A DNA stretch of 18,496 nt from JBCCMF01 sp038747545 (GTDB taxonomy: Bacteria; Bacteroidota; Rhodothermia; Rhodothermales; JBCCMF01). Below, in pieces: positions 8,229-16,109 of the stretch; the first letter of the stretch is position 1; every line of letters begins with the position of its first letter. The position numbers and the translations under genes were made by a program. The stretch spans positions 1 to 18,496 of the forward strand of contig JBCDJT010000100.1 of assembly GCA_038747545.1 (NCBI GenBank). Reading direction: 5' to 3'. Below the pieces are notes generated by a model. That model was not told where the DNA came from and did no database searches. It saw only the letters and a list, made by a program, of their open reading frames with translations.

Positions 8229-9103
8229 CCAGCGGCTAGCTCCAGGCTCAGCCCCTCGTACGCCACCGTACACCGGGCGGGATACGGCGCCTCGGCGATG
8301 AGCGTGTTGACGTGTGCCTGGATGGCGTCGAGCGCGTCGTCGGTGCGGCTGGGGTCGTGGTGGAAGAGCACCAGATGCTCTACCTCGGCGGCCTGCGCCA
8401 GCGAGAGCGCCTGTGCGATGCTGCTATGGCCCCATCCTGCGCGCTGCTCCAGCTCGGCATCCAGGTACTGGGCATCGTGGATGAGCACCTGGGCGCCCTG
8501 GCAAAAGCGCGTGAGGTCGTCGAACGTCGCGGTGGGCGTGTACGGCGGTTCGATCTCGTTGTCGGGGATGTACACGACGGCGTGGCGCTCCACTTGAATG
8601 CGGATGCCGTAGGTAGGCCCGGGGTGGTTCACGCGGAGCAGCTGCAGGTGCTCGGCATCGTACAGCCCATCGCATGTCTCGCCCAACCGGATGGAGCCGA
8701 AGGTAGCGGGGATCTGTTCGCGCCGCAGCGGAAAGCGGCAGCCGTCGATCTGCCCAAACATCAGTTCGAAGGCCTCGTCCATGTGCGGGCCGGGCACGAG
8801 GTGGATACAGCCGCCCAATTGGTAGATGGGCTCGAAGAAGGGGAAGCCCTGGATGTGGTCCCAGTGTGCATGCGTAAGCATCAGGTAGACCTCGGCCTCC
8901 GCTTGCGCCACCTCACGGCCCAGCTCGGCCATGCCGGTGCCCGCGTCGAGGATGAGGTACCACGGCTGCCCGTCGGGGTGGGTGCCATCCAAGCTGACAC
9001 ACGACGTGTTGCCTCCGTAGCGCGCGGTGCTCGGTCCCGGCCGGGGAAACGAGCCGCGAACCCCCCAGAAGCGGAGGCGGATGGGCGTACGCGATGAGAT
9101 CAT
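8219..9103 (-). CDS. Metallo-beta-lactamase-fold hydrolase
   Basis: The protein has 294 residues if it starts at the ATG at 9103, directly before the conserved opening IRLRFWGVRGSFPRPG with RYGGNTSCV. The zinc-binding motif HAHWDH is at 78-83. Further likely ligands are H160 (VNHPG), D181 (IPDNE) and H248/H249 (FHHDP), and an HDAQY element is near 209-213. This subfamily is related to the phosphodiesterase and RNase-Z-like branch (PhnP or class II cyclic-nucleotide phosphodiesterase-like), so a phosphodiester substrate is plausible, but the true substrate is unknown. There is no signal peptide, so it is probably cytoplasmic. A longer start at 9253 is possible but adds 50 residues of poor, non-family sequence, and a promoter-like box (9129-9136) lies inside that extension. 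It converges on and overlaps the permease gene by 10 bases. Confidence 0.9.
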   Translation of the reverse strand: MISSRTPIRLRFWGVRGSFPRPGPSTARYGGNTSCVSLDGTHPDGQPWYLILDAGTGMAELGREVAQAEAEVYLMLTHAHWDHIQGFPFFEPIYQLGGCIHLVPGPHMDEAFELMFGQIDGCRFPLRREQIPATFGSIRLGETCDGLYDAEHLQLLRVNHPGPTYGIRIQVERHAVVYIPDNEIEPPYTPTATFDDLTRFCQGAQVLIHDAQYLDAELEQRAGWGHSSIAQALSLAQAAEVEHLVLFHHDPSRTDDALDAIQAHVNTLIAEAPYPARCTVAYEGLSLELAAGHS

Positions 9104-9128
9104 GAGCAAGCACAGACCGGATAGGCAC

Positions 9129-9136
9129 GTAAGATA
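9129..9136 (-). promoter_or_regulatory. -10/-7-like box upstream of the metallo-hydrolase
   Basis: On the minus strand the box reads TATCTTAC, preceded by CG, and ends 27 bases before the ATG (counted from the CTT). The same CGTAYCTT octamer precedes citrate synthase and the MFS transporter at 31-32 bases. It partly fits the Bacteroidota -7 consensus TAnnTTTG. No clear -35 or -33 partner is visible here. Confidence 0.4.
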
Positions 9137-9226
9137 CGAAATCGCAACGCGCCCCGAGACGCCCGTGATGCAACAACCTCGGCTTCGGCCAGCTTGCCGT
9201 GCCCACCCCGCAGCCCGCTTGTGCAT

Positions 9227-9294
9227 GGTAGGGCGCCACGCGCTGCACAACAATAGGCGCGCTGCGCCGTAGCGCTGCTGTGGATGGCCCTACC
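9227..9294. repeat. Imperfect palindromic element in the divergent spacer
   Basis: Eight-base perfect arms, GGTAGGGC (9227-9234) and GCCCTACC (9287-9294), enclose 52 bases that contain a further hairpin, GGCGC-GCT-GCGCC (9256-9268), and a CAC/GTG pairing near the arms. The layout resembles a small dispersed intergenic palindrome rather than an operator. It lies upstream of the second serine hydrolase (start 9346) and upstream of the divergent metallo-hydrolase, so it could affect either transcript. Whether it is repeated elsewhere in the genome cannot be seen here. Confidence 0.45.
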
Positions 9295-9345
9295 GCCATC
9301 TGATCGCCTCCACGCCATGCCCTCCCCCACTCCCCTGCCGCCGCC

Positions 9346-11187
9346 ATGCGCGCCCTGACGTGTACCGTACTCTTGACCTTGCTCACCGCTGTACAGGCGC
9401 CGTACTGCTTCGGGCAAGAGGACGACGTAGCCGTGCTGATCGCATCGCTTGAGGAGTACATGCAGACGCAGCGCATCCCTGGCGCCATGGTCAGCATTGT
9501 CCGGGCCGACACCGTGCTTTTCATGGGCGGCATCGGGTACGCCAGTATCGAGCGCAACGAGCCGGTCTCGGCCGAGCACCTCTTTCGGCAGGGCTCGGTC
9601 TCGAAGAGCTTCACCGCGTTCGCCCTCCTCTCCGTACTCCGCGACACGGAGTACAGCCTTGACACGCCGATACGCGACATCAACCCGAGCCTTCCGTTTG
9701 CGAACAGGTGGGCGAGCGAGCACCCCGTCCGCGTGGTTCACCTCTTGGAACACACTTCTGGCTTCGACGACTTCCACCTGCATGCGATCTACAACACCAC
9801 GGATAGTACGCTGCCCCCCATCGCCAACATGGTGCATGACCACAGGCCATCGCTCACGTCGCGCTGGCAGCCTGGCACACGGAAGAGCTATTCCAACCCG
9901 AACTACGTCGTTGCGGGTCACCTGATTGAGGTGCTGGCGGGCTCGCCCTACGACGCCTACATCAGCGAGCGCATCCTGCGCCCGATGGGGATGGCATCCT
10001 CCGGCTTCTACTTCAAGCAACCCGACGCTCTTCCGTTTGCCACAGGCTACCAGCGCCGCGGCGCCACGCTCACCCCCCTCCCGTTTGCCACCATCAACGG
10101 CGGCCCCGCTGGCGACCTGGCCGCCAACGCTACGGACATGGCGGCCTTCCTACAGGTCATGCTCACCGGAGGCGACCGCTTCTCGTTGGCGGAGCTGGAG
10201 CGCATCGAGACTCCGCAGACGACCTTGGCGGCCAAGGCGGGATTGACCTACGGCTATGGCCTCGGCAACTTTGCCGTGTGGCGAAACGGCCACCTGTTTC
10301 ACGGGCACGATGGGGGCATCGACGGCTTCTCGGCGCGGTATGCGTATTCGCGTGCAGCGGACCTGGGCGTGGCTGTTGCCATCAACCGCAACGGCAATGC
10401 CACCGCCATGGTGCGCCTCATCTTGGACCACGTGCTCGGCGAGGACGCGGCCCCCTCGGGCGAGCGGATCGCCCATCCCATCCCGGATTCCATACGCGCA
10501 GCATACGCCGGCTTCTACGAGTTCAGGAGCCCCCGGAACGAGCTCCTGGGCTTCTCCGACCGCATGCTGGCGGGGTTGACGTTGGATTTCGACACGGATA
10601 CGCTGATCACCCGGACGCTCCTGGGCAAGGCGAAAGACACCTTGTATTACGCGGGGCAGCACCGGTTTTACCGCACGGGCGAGGGCTCACCGACGGCAGC
10701 GCTGCTGACATCGGACAGCGGAAACCCTGTCTTTTGGATCAACGACAGCTATACCGAGCGCGGGTCTAGGCTGGTGCGCGTCACGCTGTTCTTCGCTGTG
10801 CTGTGCTCGTTTCTGCTGGTGGCCGTGTTTTGCTTGTATGCGGTTCCGTGGCTGCTGCTCAACCTCTTCAAAGCCGAGCGGAGGAGCCCTGCCAACCATT
10901 TGGCCGTGTTGGGATTTGGCGTGTGCCTCGCGCTGTTCTTCACAGGGCTAGGCCTGTCGTTCAGCCAGATCCCAGCGGTGAAAAGCATGCCGTTCAGCAC
11001 ACTGCTGGTCTATGGCAGCTCATACCTGCTCGCCGCCACCTGTGCCTATGCGCTTTATCGAGGGACCAAACTCCCACCGGGCATCGGGTTCAGAATATTC
11101 TTCATGCTCACCTCTGTTGGATCGCTCATCATCACAATCTACCTGTGGGATGCCGGGTTTATCGGCTTGAAGCTGTGGAGCTATTGA
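9346..11187 (+). CDS. Membrane-anchored serine hydrolase, beta-lactamase/PBP-like
   Basis: The protein has 613 residues. A signal peptide (1-23, ending near FGQ) is followed by a beta-lactamase-type domain (about 28-365) with all three active-site elements: SVSK (S84, K87), YSN (Y182-N184) and HDG (H321-G323) within HGHDGGIDGF. A linker domain (about 380-470) contains the YAGFYEFRSP segment seen after many such hydrolases. Four predicted membrane helices follow (about 478-508, 518-540, 549-571, 582-602). The catalytic domain is therefore extracytoplasmic and tethered to the membrane. Relatives are variously D-aminopeptidases, carboxypeptidases or esterases, so the substrate is not assignable. 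It differs from the hydrolase at 2251 in having the complete motif set and an anchor. There is no Shine-Dalgarno sequence before the ATG. The gene stands alone on its strand between two convergent or divergent neighbours. Confidence 0.92.
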   Translation: MRALTCTVLLTLLTAVQAPYCFGQEDDVAVLIASLEEYMQTQRIPGAMVSIVRADTVLFMGGIGYASIERNEPVSAEHLFRQGSVSKSFTAFALLSVLRDTEYSLDTPIRDINPSLPFANRWASEHPVRVVHLLEHTSGFDDFHLHAIYNTTDSTLPPIANMVHDHRPSLTSRWQPGTRKSYSNPNYVVAGHLIEVLAGSPYDAYISERILRPMGMASSGFYFKQPDALPFATGYQRRGATLTPLPFATINGGPAGDLAANATDMAAFLQVMLTGGDRFSLAELERIETPQTTLAAKAGLTYGYGLGNFAVWRNGHLFHGHDGGIDGFSARYAYSRAADLGVAVAINRNGNATAMVRLILDHVLGEDAAPSGERIAHPIPDSIRAAYAGFYEFRSPRNELLGFSDRMLAGLTLDFDTDTLITRTLLGKAKDTLYYAGQHRFYRTGEGSPTAALLTSDSGNPVFWINDSYTERGSRLVRVTLFFAVLCSFLLVAVFCLYAVPWLLLNLFKAERRSPANHLAVLGFGVCLALFFTGLGLSFSQIPAVKSMPFSTLLVYGSSYLLAATCAYALYRGTKLPPGIGFRIFFMLTSVGSLIITIYLWDAGFIGLKLWSY

Positions 11188-11204
11188 GGACGGCTGCGCC
11201 GCGA

Positions 11205-12320
11205 TCACGCCGCAGGCGCCTTGATGGACTTCATGCCGAAGAGTGGCCGCAGCACGTTGATGCGGCGCAGCACGTACTCGTACAGCGCCCAGCTCCCCAC
11301 CAGGGTGACGGCGGTCAGCAGCAGCAGCTTGACCATCGCAGGCACGGACCATCCGAGGATGAAGTACGCGGCGATGAACTGGATGGGCATGTGGACGATG
11401 TAGATGGGGTACACGGCCTGGCTGAAGTAACTCAATGCCGCCGAGGGCGCGTTGAGGTGGCGCGCCGCAAACCCCGAGACGGCCAGCATCCATAGCATGG
11501 ACTCGAAGGCTTCCATCGGCTTCGGGGTGCGTTCAATCTCGAAAACGACGAGGCGGATCGCGTAGAGCAGCAGGGCCAGCCCCAGCGCCAGACGCCGATG
11601 CCGCTCTATCGAGGCCCAAAACGTCTCGCCTGCCGACACGCACAGGTAGCCGATCAGGAAACACACGAAGCCCAGCGCCCATCCGTGCGCTGAGAGCGCG
11701 TAGGCCGAAAACGCCTCGGGGGCGACCAGCCACGCCTCCAACGCCAGCGGCAGGCCGAGCAGGAAGATACCGCCGGGGACGTGCAGGAGGGCCCTCATCC
11801 CTCGGAGAACAGCATGGTCTGGGTTCGCCTTGAGGTAGCCAAACAGCGGCACGAGCAGCAGCGCGTACACGTAGATGTTCAGCAGGAACCACAGGTGCCC
11901 GAACTGGACATTGTAGTTGGCTTCCCAGCCGAGCGCGAGCAGGCCGAAGTGGAAGAGCGGCCACAGCACCAGACAGCTGAAGAGCAGCGGGACCAGGATG
12001 CGCACCGTGCGGTCCTTGACGATCGCCTTGTTGCCCCGGCGCCGCATGGCAAAGTAGACGCCCATCCCCGAGATCAGGAAGAGGATGGGGATGCGCCACA
12101 CGTTCAGCGCGGCCAGTGGCACCCACAGGAGATCCATCGTTACGTCGTTCTGCGGAAACCCGATGAAGCCCGCGATGAACGTGAAGCTCAGCGCGCAGTG
12201 GTAGACGATCAGCAGGCCGATGGCGATGGTGCGCACGGCGTCGACGTCGTACCGTCGCAGCGAGGTGGCGGTTACGGGCGATGCTGTGGAGGTGGAGGTG
12301 GCGTCATCGACACCAGACAT
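11205..12320 (-). CDS. Acyltransferase 3 family integral membrane protein
   Basis: This 371-residue, roughly ten-helix protein has the acyltransferase-3 signature. An N-terminal L-R-R-Y-D-V-D-A-V-R segment leads into the first helix with the catalytic-type histidine (LIVYHCAL, H42). The PILFLISGMG helix and the GHLWFLLNIYVYALL helix follow. Such proteins move acetyl or other short acyl groups onto sugars of exopolysaccharide, lipid or peptidoglycan at the membrane; the acceptor cannot be named. The first ~22 residues are a Ser/Thr/Ala-rich cytoplasmic tail. It is the last gene of a five-gene minus-strand run, 76 bases after the HsdR_N-like gene, so co-transcription is possible but not certain. 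Its 3' end is only 17 bases from that of the convergent serine hydrolase. Confidence 0.9.
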   Translation of the reverse strand: MSGVDDATSTSTASPVTATSLRRYDVDAVRTIAIGLLIVYHCALSFTFIAGFIGFPQNDVTMDLLWVPLAALNVWRIPILFLISGMGVYFAMRRRGNKAIVKDRTVRILVPLLFSCLVLWPLFHFGLLALGWEANYNVQFGHLWFLLNIYVYALLLVPLFGYLKANPDHAVLRGMRALLHVPGGIFLLGLPLALEAWLVAPEAFSAYALSAHGWALGFVCFLIGYLCVSAGETFWASIERHRRLALGLALLLYAIRLVVFEIERTPKPMEAFESMLWMLAVSGFAARHLNAPSAALSYFSQAVYPIYIVHMPIQFIAAYFILGWSVPAMVKLLLLTAVTLVGSWALYEYVLRRINVLRPLFGMKSIKAPAA

Positions 12321-12396
12321 GGAATCGGCGGAAAGGTGGGGATGCGCGGTGCAGCCTCACTACGTGGATGCCTGCGCTGCGTTGCGCCTGATCCCG

Positions 12397-12873
12397 TCAA
12401 AGCTGCAGGGCTTCGGCGTAGGGCGGGATGCCGTCCAGAAAGCGGACGCGCTGGGCGGCGTGGTCGGTGTGGCAGACGAAGTGCGTGGCACCGTTCGAGA
12501 CGACCAGCAGCTTGGCCTGCAGGACGGTGTTGTAGCGGGCGGCTTGGTCCCACACGTCCTGCGTGATCGGCACCTCGGGTGCCTTGCACTCCAGCGCCAG
12601 CAGCGCCGCGCCGCGTGCGTCGTGGGCCACCACATCGGCACGCTGCACAGCGCCGACGTAGCGGAAGCTCTTCTCGACAGCCAATAAGCCCTTGGGGTAG
12701 TTCAGCTCTGCCGTGAGGTAGTGCAGCCAGTGCTGCCGCACCCACTCCTCAGGCGTGAGGCGCACAAACTTGCGGCGGATGGGGTCGAGGATGCGCGCCT
12801 TGCCGCTCGCCTGCTCGATGGTGGGGTCGATGGCAGGAAGATCCAGGATGGGGAGATCGAAGGCGTCGGCCAT
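12397..12873 (-). CDS. Stand-alone HsdR N-terminal domain-like protein (PD-(D/E)xK fold)
   Basis: This 158-residue protein starts at the ATG at 12871-12873; the longer open frame upstream is a shadow of the neighbouring dehydrogenase. Features typical of the family are DPIRRKFVRLTPEEWVRQHW (30-49), a lysine-glutamate pair in LAVEKSF (64-70), R-A-D (78-80) and LECKAPE (94-100). D80, E95 and K97 make a plausible PD-(D/E)xK nuclease site. The C-terminal part has the family's YNTVLQAKLLVVSNG pattern (114-128). The same domain forms the start of type I restriction subunit HsdR, but here there is no helicase domain and no hsdM or hsdS nearby. Such solitary copies are widespread in Bacteroidota and their role is unknown to me. 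It lies 5 bases after the dehydrogenase stop, so the two are surely co-transcribed. Confidence 0.88.
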   Translation of the reverse strand: MADAFDLPILDLPAIDPTIEQASGKARILDPIRRKFVRLTPEEWVRQHWLHYLTAELNYPKGLLAVEKSFRYVGAVQRADVVAHDARGAALLALECKAPEVPITQDVWDQAARYNTVLQAKLLVVSNGATHFVCHTDHAAQRVRFLDGIPPYAEALQL

Positions 12874-12878
12874 GCGCG

Positions 12879-13637
12879 TCAGTGGACGTAGCTGCCTGCG
12901 TTGACGTCGAGCGTGCAGCCGGTGGCATGGTCGGCGAGGCCGCTGAGGAGGAAGACGACGTGCGGCGCGATGTCGGCGGGCTGCGTGAGGGTAGGCAGGG
13001 CGAGGTCGTCGGTGATGTAGGCTTCGCCGTAGGCCTCCACGAACGGCTGCGCCATGTCGGTCTGCACGAAGCCCGGCGCCAGCGTGAACGCTTTGATCTC
13101 GTCTTTGCCGAAGCCGCGGGCGATGGACCGCGTGAGCGCCACCAGCCCGCCCTTCGAGGCGGCGTACGTCATATAGTCGGCCGTGTCGCCCCGGAAGGCG
13201 GCGCGCGACGCCACGTTGACGATCCGCCCGCCGCCGTGCTGCTGGAAGTGGCGGATGGCCAATCGGCACAGCTGCTCCGGCGCCCGCAGGTTGACGTGCA
13301 TCGTCTGGTGCCAGGCGGACTGCCAGTCGGCCTCGTCCAGGTCTAACCCTGTCTCCGGCGAGACGCCCGCGTTGTTGACCAGCGCATCCACGCGCGGGAA
13401 GGCGGCCAGCACATTGGCCCAGAGCTGCGCGGTGGCGTCGGCGTCGGCGAGGTCAGCCTGAAACGTGCGAGCGCTGCGGCCTGCAGCTTCCGCGACGGCC
13501 TGTGCCCGCTCGGCGTTGCGCCCGTAGTGAACGACCACTGTGGCCCCCGCTTGGCCCAACTGCTGTGCGATGGCGGCGCCGATGCCTCGGCTGGCGCCCG
13601 TTACGAGGATGACGCGCCCAGAGAGATCGAGGGTCAT
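12879..13637 (-). CDS. Short-chain dehydrogenase/reductase, FabG-like
   Basis: This 252-residue classical SDR shows the NAD(P)-binding TGASRGIG (13-20), NNAG (88-91), catalytic S144 and the Y158-A-A-S-K162 pair. GRN near 39-41 follows the second strand, where an arginine commonly favours NADPH. The protein is full length and ends in a typical V-N-A-G-S-Y-V tail. It resembles 3-oxoacyl-ACP reductases, but the family is too broad to fix the substrate, so a generic name is safer. The start at 13637 (MTLDLSGRVILVTG) was preferred over one 18 codons upstream because it places the nucleotide-binding motif at the usual distance from the N-terminus and avoids overlap with the preceding gene. It sits 43 bases after the GNAT gene and 5 bases before the HsdR_N-like gene. 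Confidence 0.93.
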   Translation of the reverse strand: MTLDLSGRVILVTGASRGIGAAIAQQLGQAGATVVVHYGRNAERAQAVAEAAGRSARTFQADLADADATAQLWANVLAAFPRVDALVNNAGVSPETGLDLDEADWQSAWHQTMHVNLRAPEQLCRLAIRHFQQHGGGRIVNVASRAAFRGDTADYMTYAASKGGLVALTRSIARGFGKDEIKAFTLAPGFVQTDMAQPFVEAYGEAYITDDLALPTLTQPADIAPHVVFLLSGLADHATGCTLDVNAGSYVH

Positions 13638-13680
13638 AGCAACAGTGGTGAGCGTGGGTGGGTCTCTACTAAACGGCGGT

Positions 13681-14637
13681 TCACGGCGCAATGGTCTTCG
13701 CGTACCGATAAAACACGCGGTCGATGGTGGCGCCGACTCGGTTGGCGTAGAAGCGCACGGGGCCGACCCACGGGATGACAGCGCGTTTCAGCCCTTGCGC
13801 TTGGAGGTCGCGGAGGCAGCGTTTGAGCAGCACCGCCCCAATGCCGACGCCGCGTGCCCCCGGTGCCGTACCCATCGGCCCAAACCAACCAGTGCCGATG
13901 TTGTTGGTGTCGTACGCCGCGAACCCGAGCATTTCCGTGTCGCGCACCGCCACATGCAGCGCAATGGGTTTTTGCTGGAACGCCACCGCGACCTCGGCTT
14001 GCCACGCGGGCCAGTGCGCAGCCAAGAAGCCGGCCACCAGCGCTTTGTCGTAGGACCGCGCCCGTCGGATGGTAATGCCGTGCCGCTTAGCGAGCGCGGC
14101 CTCCTTACGGTCGGTAGGGAGGTACGGACCGAGGTTAACGTCTAGGTTGTACGTCTCGCCGATGCGCTCGTACCCGGCGGCCTCAAGCATCAGCAGCCCC
14201 GGCGTGTAGCGCACGTCGAGCCCCGGCGTCAGGTAGTTGGGCGCTGACTCGGCGACCCGAATCTCCTCCACGCCGCGCTCAATCAGCCGCTGTTCGAGTA
14301 GGTGCAGCATGTGGTCTCCCAGCTTGTTGCGCCGCATCGTCTCCTCCACGGCCAGCAGCTTGATGTGGCCACGTCGGGAGGCTGCGTTCTCGCGCACCAC
14401 GGCCATGGCGAAGCCTATCGGAAACTGATTCTCCGGCCCATCGCCCGTCTCGGCAAGGAGCGTGAGATCGGGGTCGTAGTCGGGATCCCCCCACACCTTC
14501 TCGCGAAACAGCGAGCGGCGCGACGGCTCATGCACATAGGCGTACTTCCAAAGCCCGAACAGCATGTCTTCGTCGGCCTGCTCGAACGGCCGGAACGTCA
14601 CCTCGAAGCCCATATCCAGGCAGAACTCGTCACTCAT
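13681..14637 (-). CDS. Tandem-domain GNAT family acetyltransferase
   Basis: This 318-residue protein has two GNAT folds. In the first (about 11-165) the acetyl-CoA loop is degenerate (LLAVEETMRRNKLGDHML, 94-111). The second (about 188-318) has a good pyrophosphate-binding loop, ARGVGIGAVLL (261-271), and the usual final FYANRVGATIDRVFYRYAK. The second domain is therefore probably the catalytic one, with the first structural or substrate-binding. The acceptor is unknown. The start at 14637 gives MSDEFCLDMG and makes a 4-base ATGA overlap with the stop of the MFS transporter, which supports translational coupling and a shared pathway, for example acetylation of an imported amino sugar or muropeptide-derived compound. 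That role is inference. Confidence 0.88.
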   Translation of the reverse strand: MSDEFCLDMGFEVTFRPFEQADEDMLFGLWKYAYVHEPSRRSLFREKVWGDPDYDPDLTLLAETGDGPENQFPIGFAMAVVRENAASRRGHIKLLAVEETMRRNKLGDHMLHLLEQRLIERGVEEIRVAESAPNYLTPGLDVRYTPGLLMLEAAGYERIGETYNLDVNLGPYLPTDRKEAALAKRHGITIRRARSYDKALVAGFLAAHWPAWQAEVAVAFQQKPIALHVAVRDTEMLGFAAYDTNNIGTGWFGPMGTAPGARGVGIGAVLLKRCLRDLQAQGLKRAVIPWVGPVRFYANRVGATIDRVFYRYAKTIAP

Positions 14638-15917
14638 GCGGCCTCCGCTGGCTCTTTCTTGCCGAAATCGGCGGGGATGCGGATGAAGTAGGTGACGATG
14701 AACGACGGGATGGTGGCCACGAGGATCCACAGGAAGAACGTCTGGTAGCCCAGCGCCTCTTGGATCGCCCCGCTGATCATCCCCGGCAGCATCATCCCGA
14801 GCGCCATGACGCCCGTGCAGAGCGCGTAGTGCGCCGTTTTGTAGGGGCCGTCCGCCACGTGGATCATGTACATCAGGAAAGCGGTGAACCCGAAGCCGTA
14901 GCCGAACTGCTCGATGGCGACCGCGACGTTGACGACGATGAAGTTCTCGGGCTGCGCCATCGCCAGGAAGACGTAGACGGCGTTGGGCAGGTTAATGGCC
15001 GCTACCATCCACCACAGCCAGCGCTTGAGCCCATCGCGCGAGACAACGATGCCGCCCAGGATGCCGCCGATGGTGAGGCCGATGACGCCGACGGTGCCGT
15101 ACACGAACCCGACGCTCTCGGTGGCTAGCCCCAGCCCGCCCACGGCGCGCTCATCCAGCAGGAACGGCGACGCAATCTTGACGAGCTGCGCCTCGGCGAA
15201 GCGGTAGAGCAGCAGGAAGCCAAGGATAACGCCGATGTGGTCTTTCTTGAAGAACGTGGCGAACGTGGCCCCGAAGTCGCGCAGCACCTCGCCCGCACTC
15301 TGGTGTTCGCGCGGCACATCGACGGCAGGGCGCGGCAGCACGAACGCGTGGTAGGCAGCGGCCACGATGAAGATGCCCGTCATGATGTAGAAGGTGATGG
15401 CCCACGCAGTGGGGATCGCCATGCTGTTCTCGAGCACGCCCGCCAGCATCACCAGCAGCCCCTGCCCCGAGATCATCGCCAGCCGGTAAAACGTGCTGCG
15501 GATGCCCACGAAGTACGCCTGCTCGCCCTCGCTCATGCCCAGCATGTAGAAGCCGTCCGCCGCGATGTCGTGCGTAGCCGACGAGAACGCCAATAGCCAC
15601 ATAAACGCCAGCGTGTACCGGAAGACGTTGTCGCCCGGCAGCATCAGCGCCACCCCCGCCAGCCCCGCGCCGATGACCAGCTGCATGGTGATGATCCAGA
15701 AGCGCTTGGTCTTGAGCAGGTCGACGAGCGGGCTCCACAGCGGCTTGATCACCCACGGCAGGTACAGCCAGCTCGTGTATAGCGCGATGTCGGTGTTGGA
15801 GATATCGAGCCGTTTGTACATGATCACCGACAGCGTCATCACGACGACGTACGGCAGGCCCTCGGCGTAGTAGAGTGAGGGCACCCAGAACCAGGGCGAG
15901 CGCTTCGGCTTGGACAC
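14634..15917 (-). CDS. MFS transporter, AmpG-like
   Basis: This 427-residue protein has about 12 predicted helices. The N-terminal YYAEGLPYVVVMTLSVIMY, TSWLYLPWVIKPLWSPLVD (loop 2-3) and the helix-4 region SSATHDIAADGFYMLGM match the AmpG-like group of the major facilitator superfamily. Well-studied members import anhydro-muropeptides for cell-wall recycling, while Bacteroidota homologues are broad and the substrate here is not proven. It is the first gene of a five-gene minus-strand run. A TTGACA-16-TACCTT promoter candidate ends 31 bases before the ATG. The stop codon overlaps the start of a GNAT acetyltransferase, suggesting a linked transport-and-modify function. Confidence 0.9.
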   Translation of the reverse strand: MSKPKRSPWFWVPSLYYAEGLPYVVVMTLSVIMYKRLDISNTDIALYTSWLYLPWVIKPLWSPLVDLLKTKRFWIITMQLVIGAGLAGVALMLPGDNVFRYTLAFMWLLAFSSATHDIAADGFYMLGMSEGEQAYFVGIRSTFYRLAMISGQGLLVMLAGVLENSMAIPTAWAITFYIMTGIFIVAAAYHAFVLPRPAVDVPREHQSAGEVLRDFGATFATFFKKDHIGVILGFLLLYRFAEAQLVKIASPFLLDERAVGGLGLATESVGFVYGTVGVIGLTIGGILGGIVVSRDGLKRWLWWMVAAINLPNAVYVFLAMAQPENFIVVNVAVAIEQFGYGFGFTAFLMYMIHVADGPYKTAHYALCTGVMALGMMLPGMISGAIQEALGYQTFFLWILVATIPSFIVTYFIRIPADFGKKEPAEAA

Positions 15918-15948
15918 GGGCAGCAGCGGTTAAGCGGGACGGACGGGC

Positions 15949-15976
15949 AAGGTACGCCGTAGCGCGGAAGTGTCAA
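15949..15976 (-). promoter_or_regulatory. Candidate promoter of the MFS-GNAT-SDR run
   Basis: On the minus strand a perfect TTGACA (15971-15976) is followed after 16 bases by TACCTT (15949-15954). The start codon is 31 bases further on, giving a short leader. The TACCTTGC element partly fits the Bacteroidota -7 consensus and matches the boxes before citrate synthase and the metallo-hydrolase. It is the best-supported promoter in the window. Confidence 0.5.
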
Positions 15977-16109
15977 GTTGTTTATCGGTCTCGGGGCGCG
16001 TGAGCGCGTTGGGGCGTGCGCTTCGCTACGCGTGGGCGCGTCGCAACGTGTCGGATGCCTAGACATGCCACTCACTTCCCTACAACGCACTATGCCGTGC
16101 GACAGCATT

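Noticed and set aside
8312..9097. Plus-strand frame of 261 residues opposite the metallo-hydrolase
   Set aside because: It is antisense to a gene with complete zinc-binding motifs, and its composition is typical of a shadow frame.
9104..9253. Upstream start for the metallo-hydrolase (50 extra residues)
   Set aside because: The extension has no family similarity and covers the promoter-like box; the conserved N-terminus begins a few residues after the ATG at 9103.
9100..10020. Minus-strand frame of 306 residues over the anchored serine hydrolase
   Set aside because: It is a shadow frame; the plus strand has all catalytic motifs and membrane helices.
11188..11220. Shared terminator hairpin between the convergent serine hydrolase and acyltransferase genes
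   Set aside because: Only a weak CTGCG/CGCAG pairing with a long loop and no T-run was found.
11781..12566. Plus-strand frame of 261 residues opposite the acyltransferase and HsdR_N-like genes
   Set aside because: It is charged, low-complexity sequence without a domain and overlaps two supported minus-strand genes.
12397..12873. Type I restriction-modification system
   Set aside because: Only the short HsdR N-terminal-like domain is present. No helicase, methyltransferase or specificity subunit is nearby.
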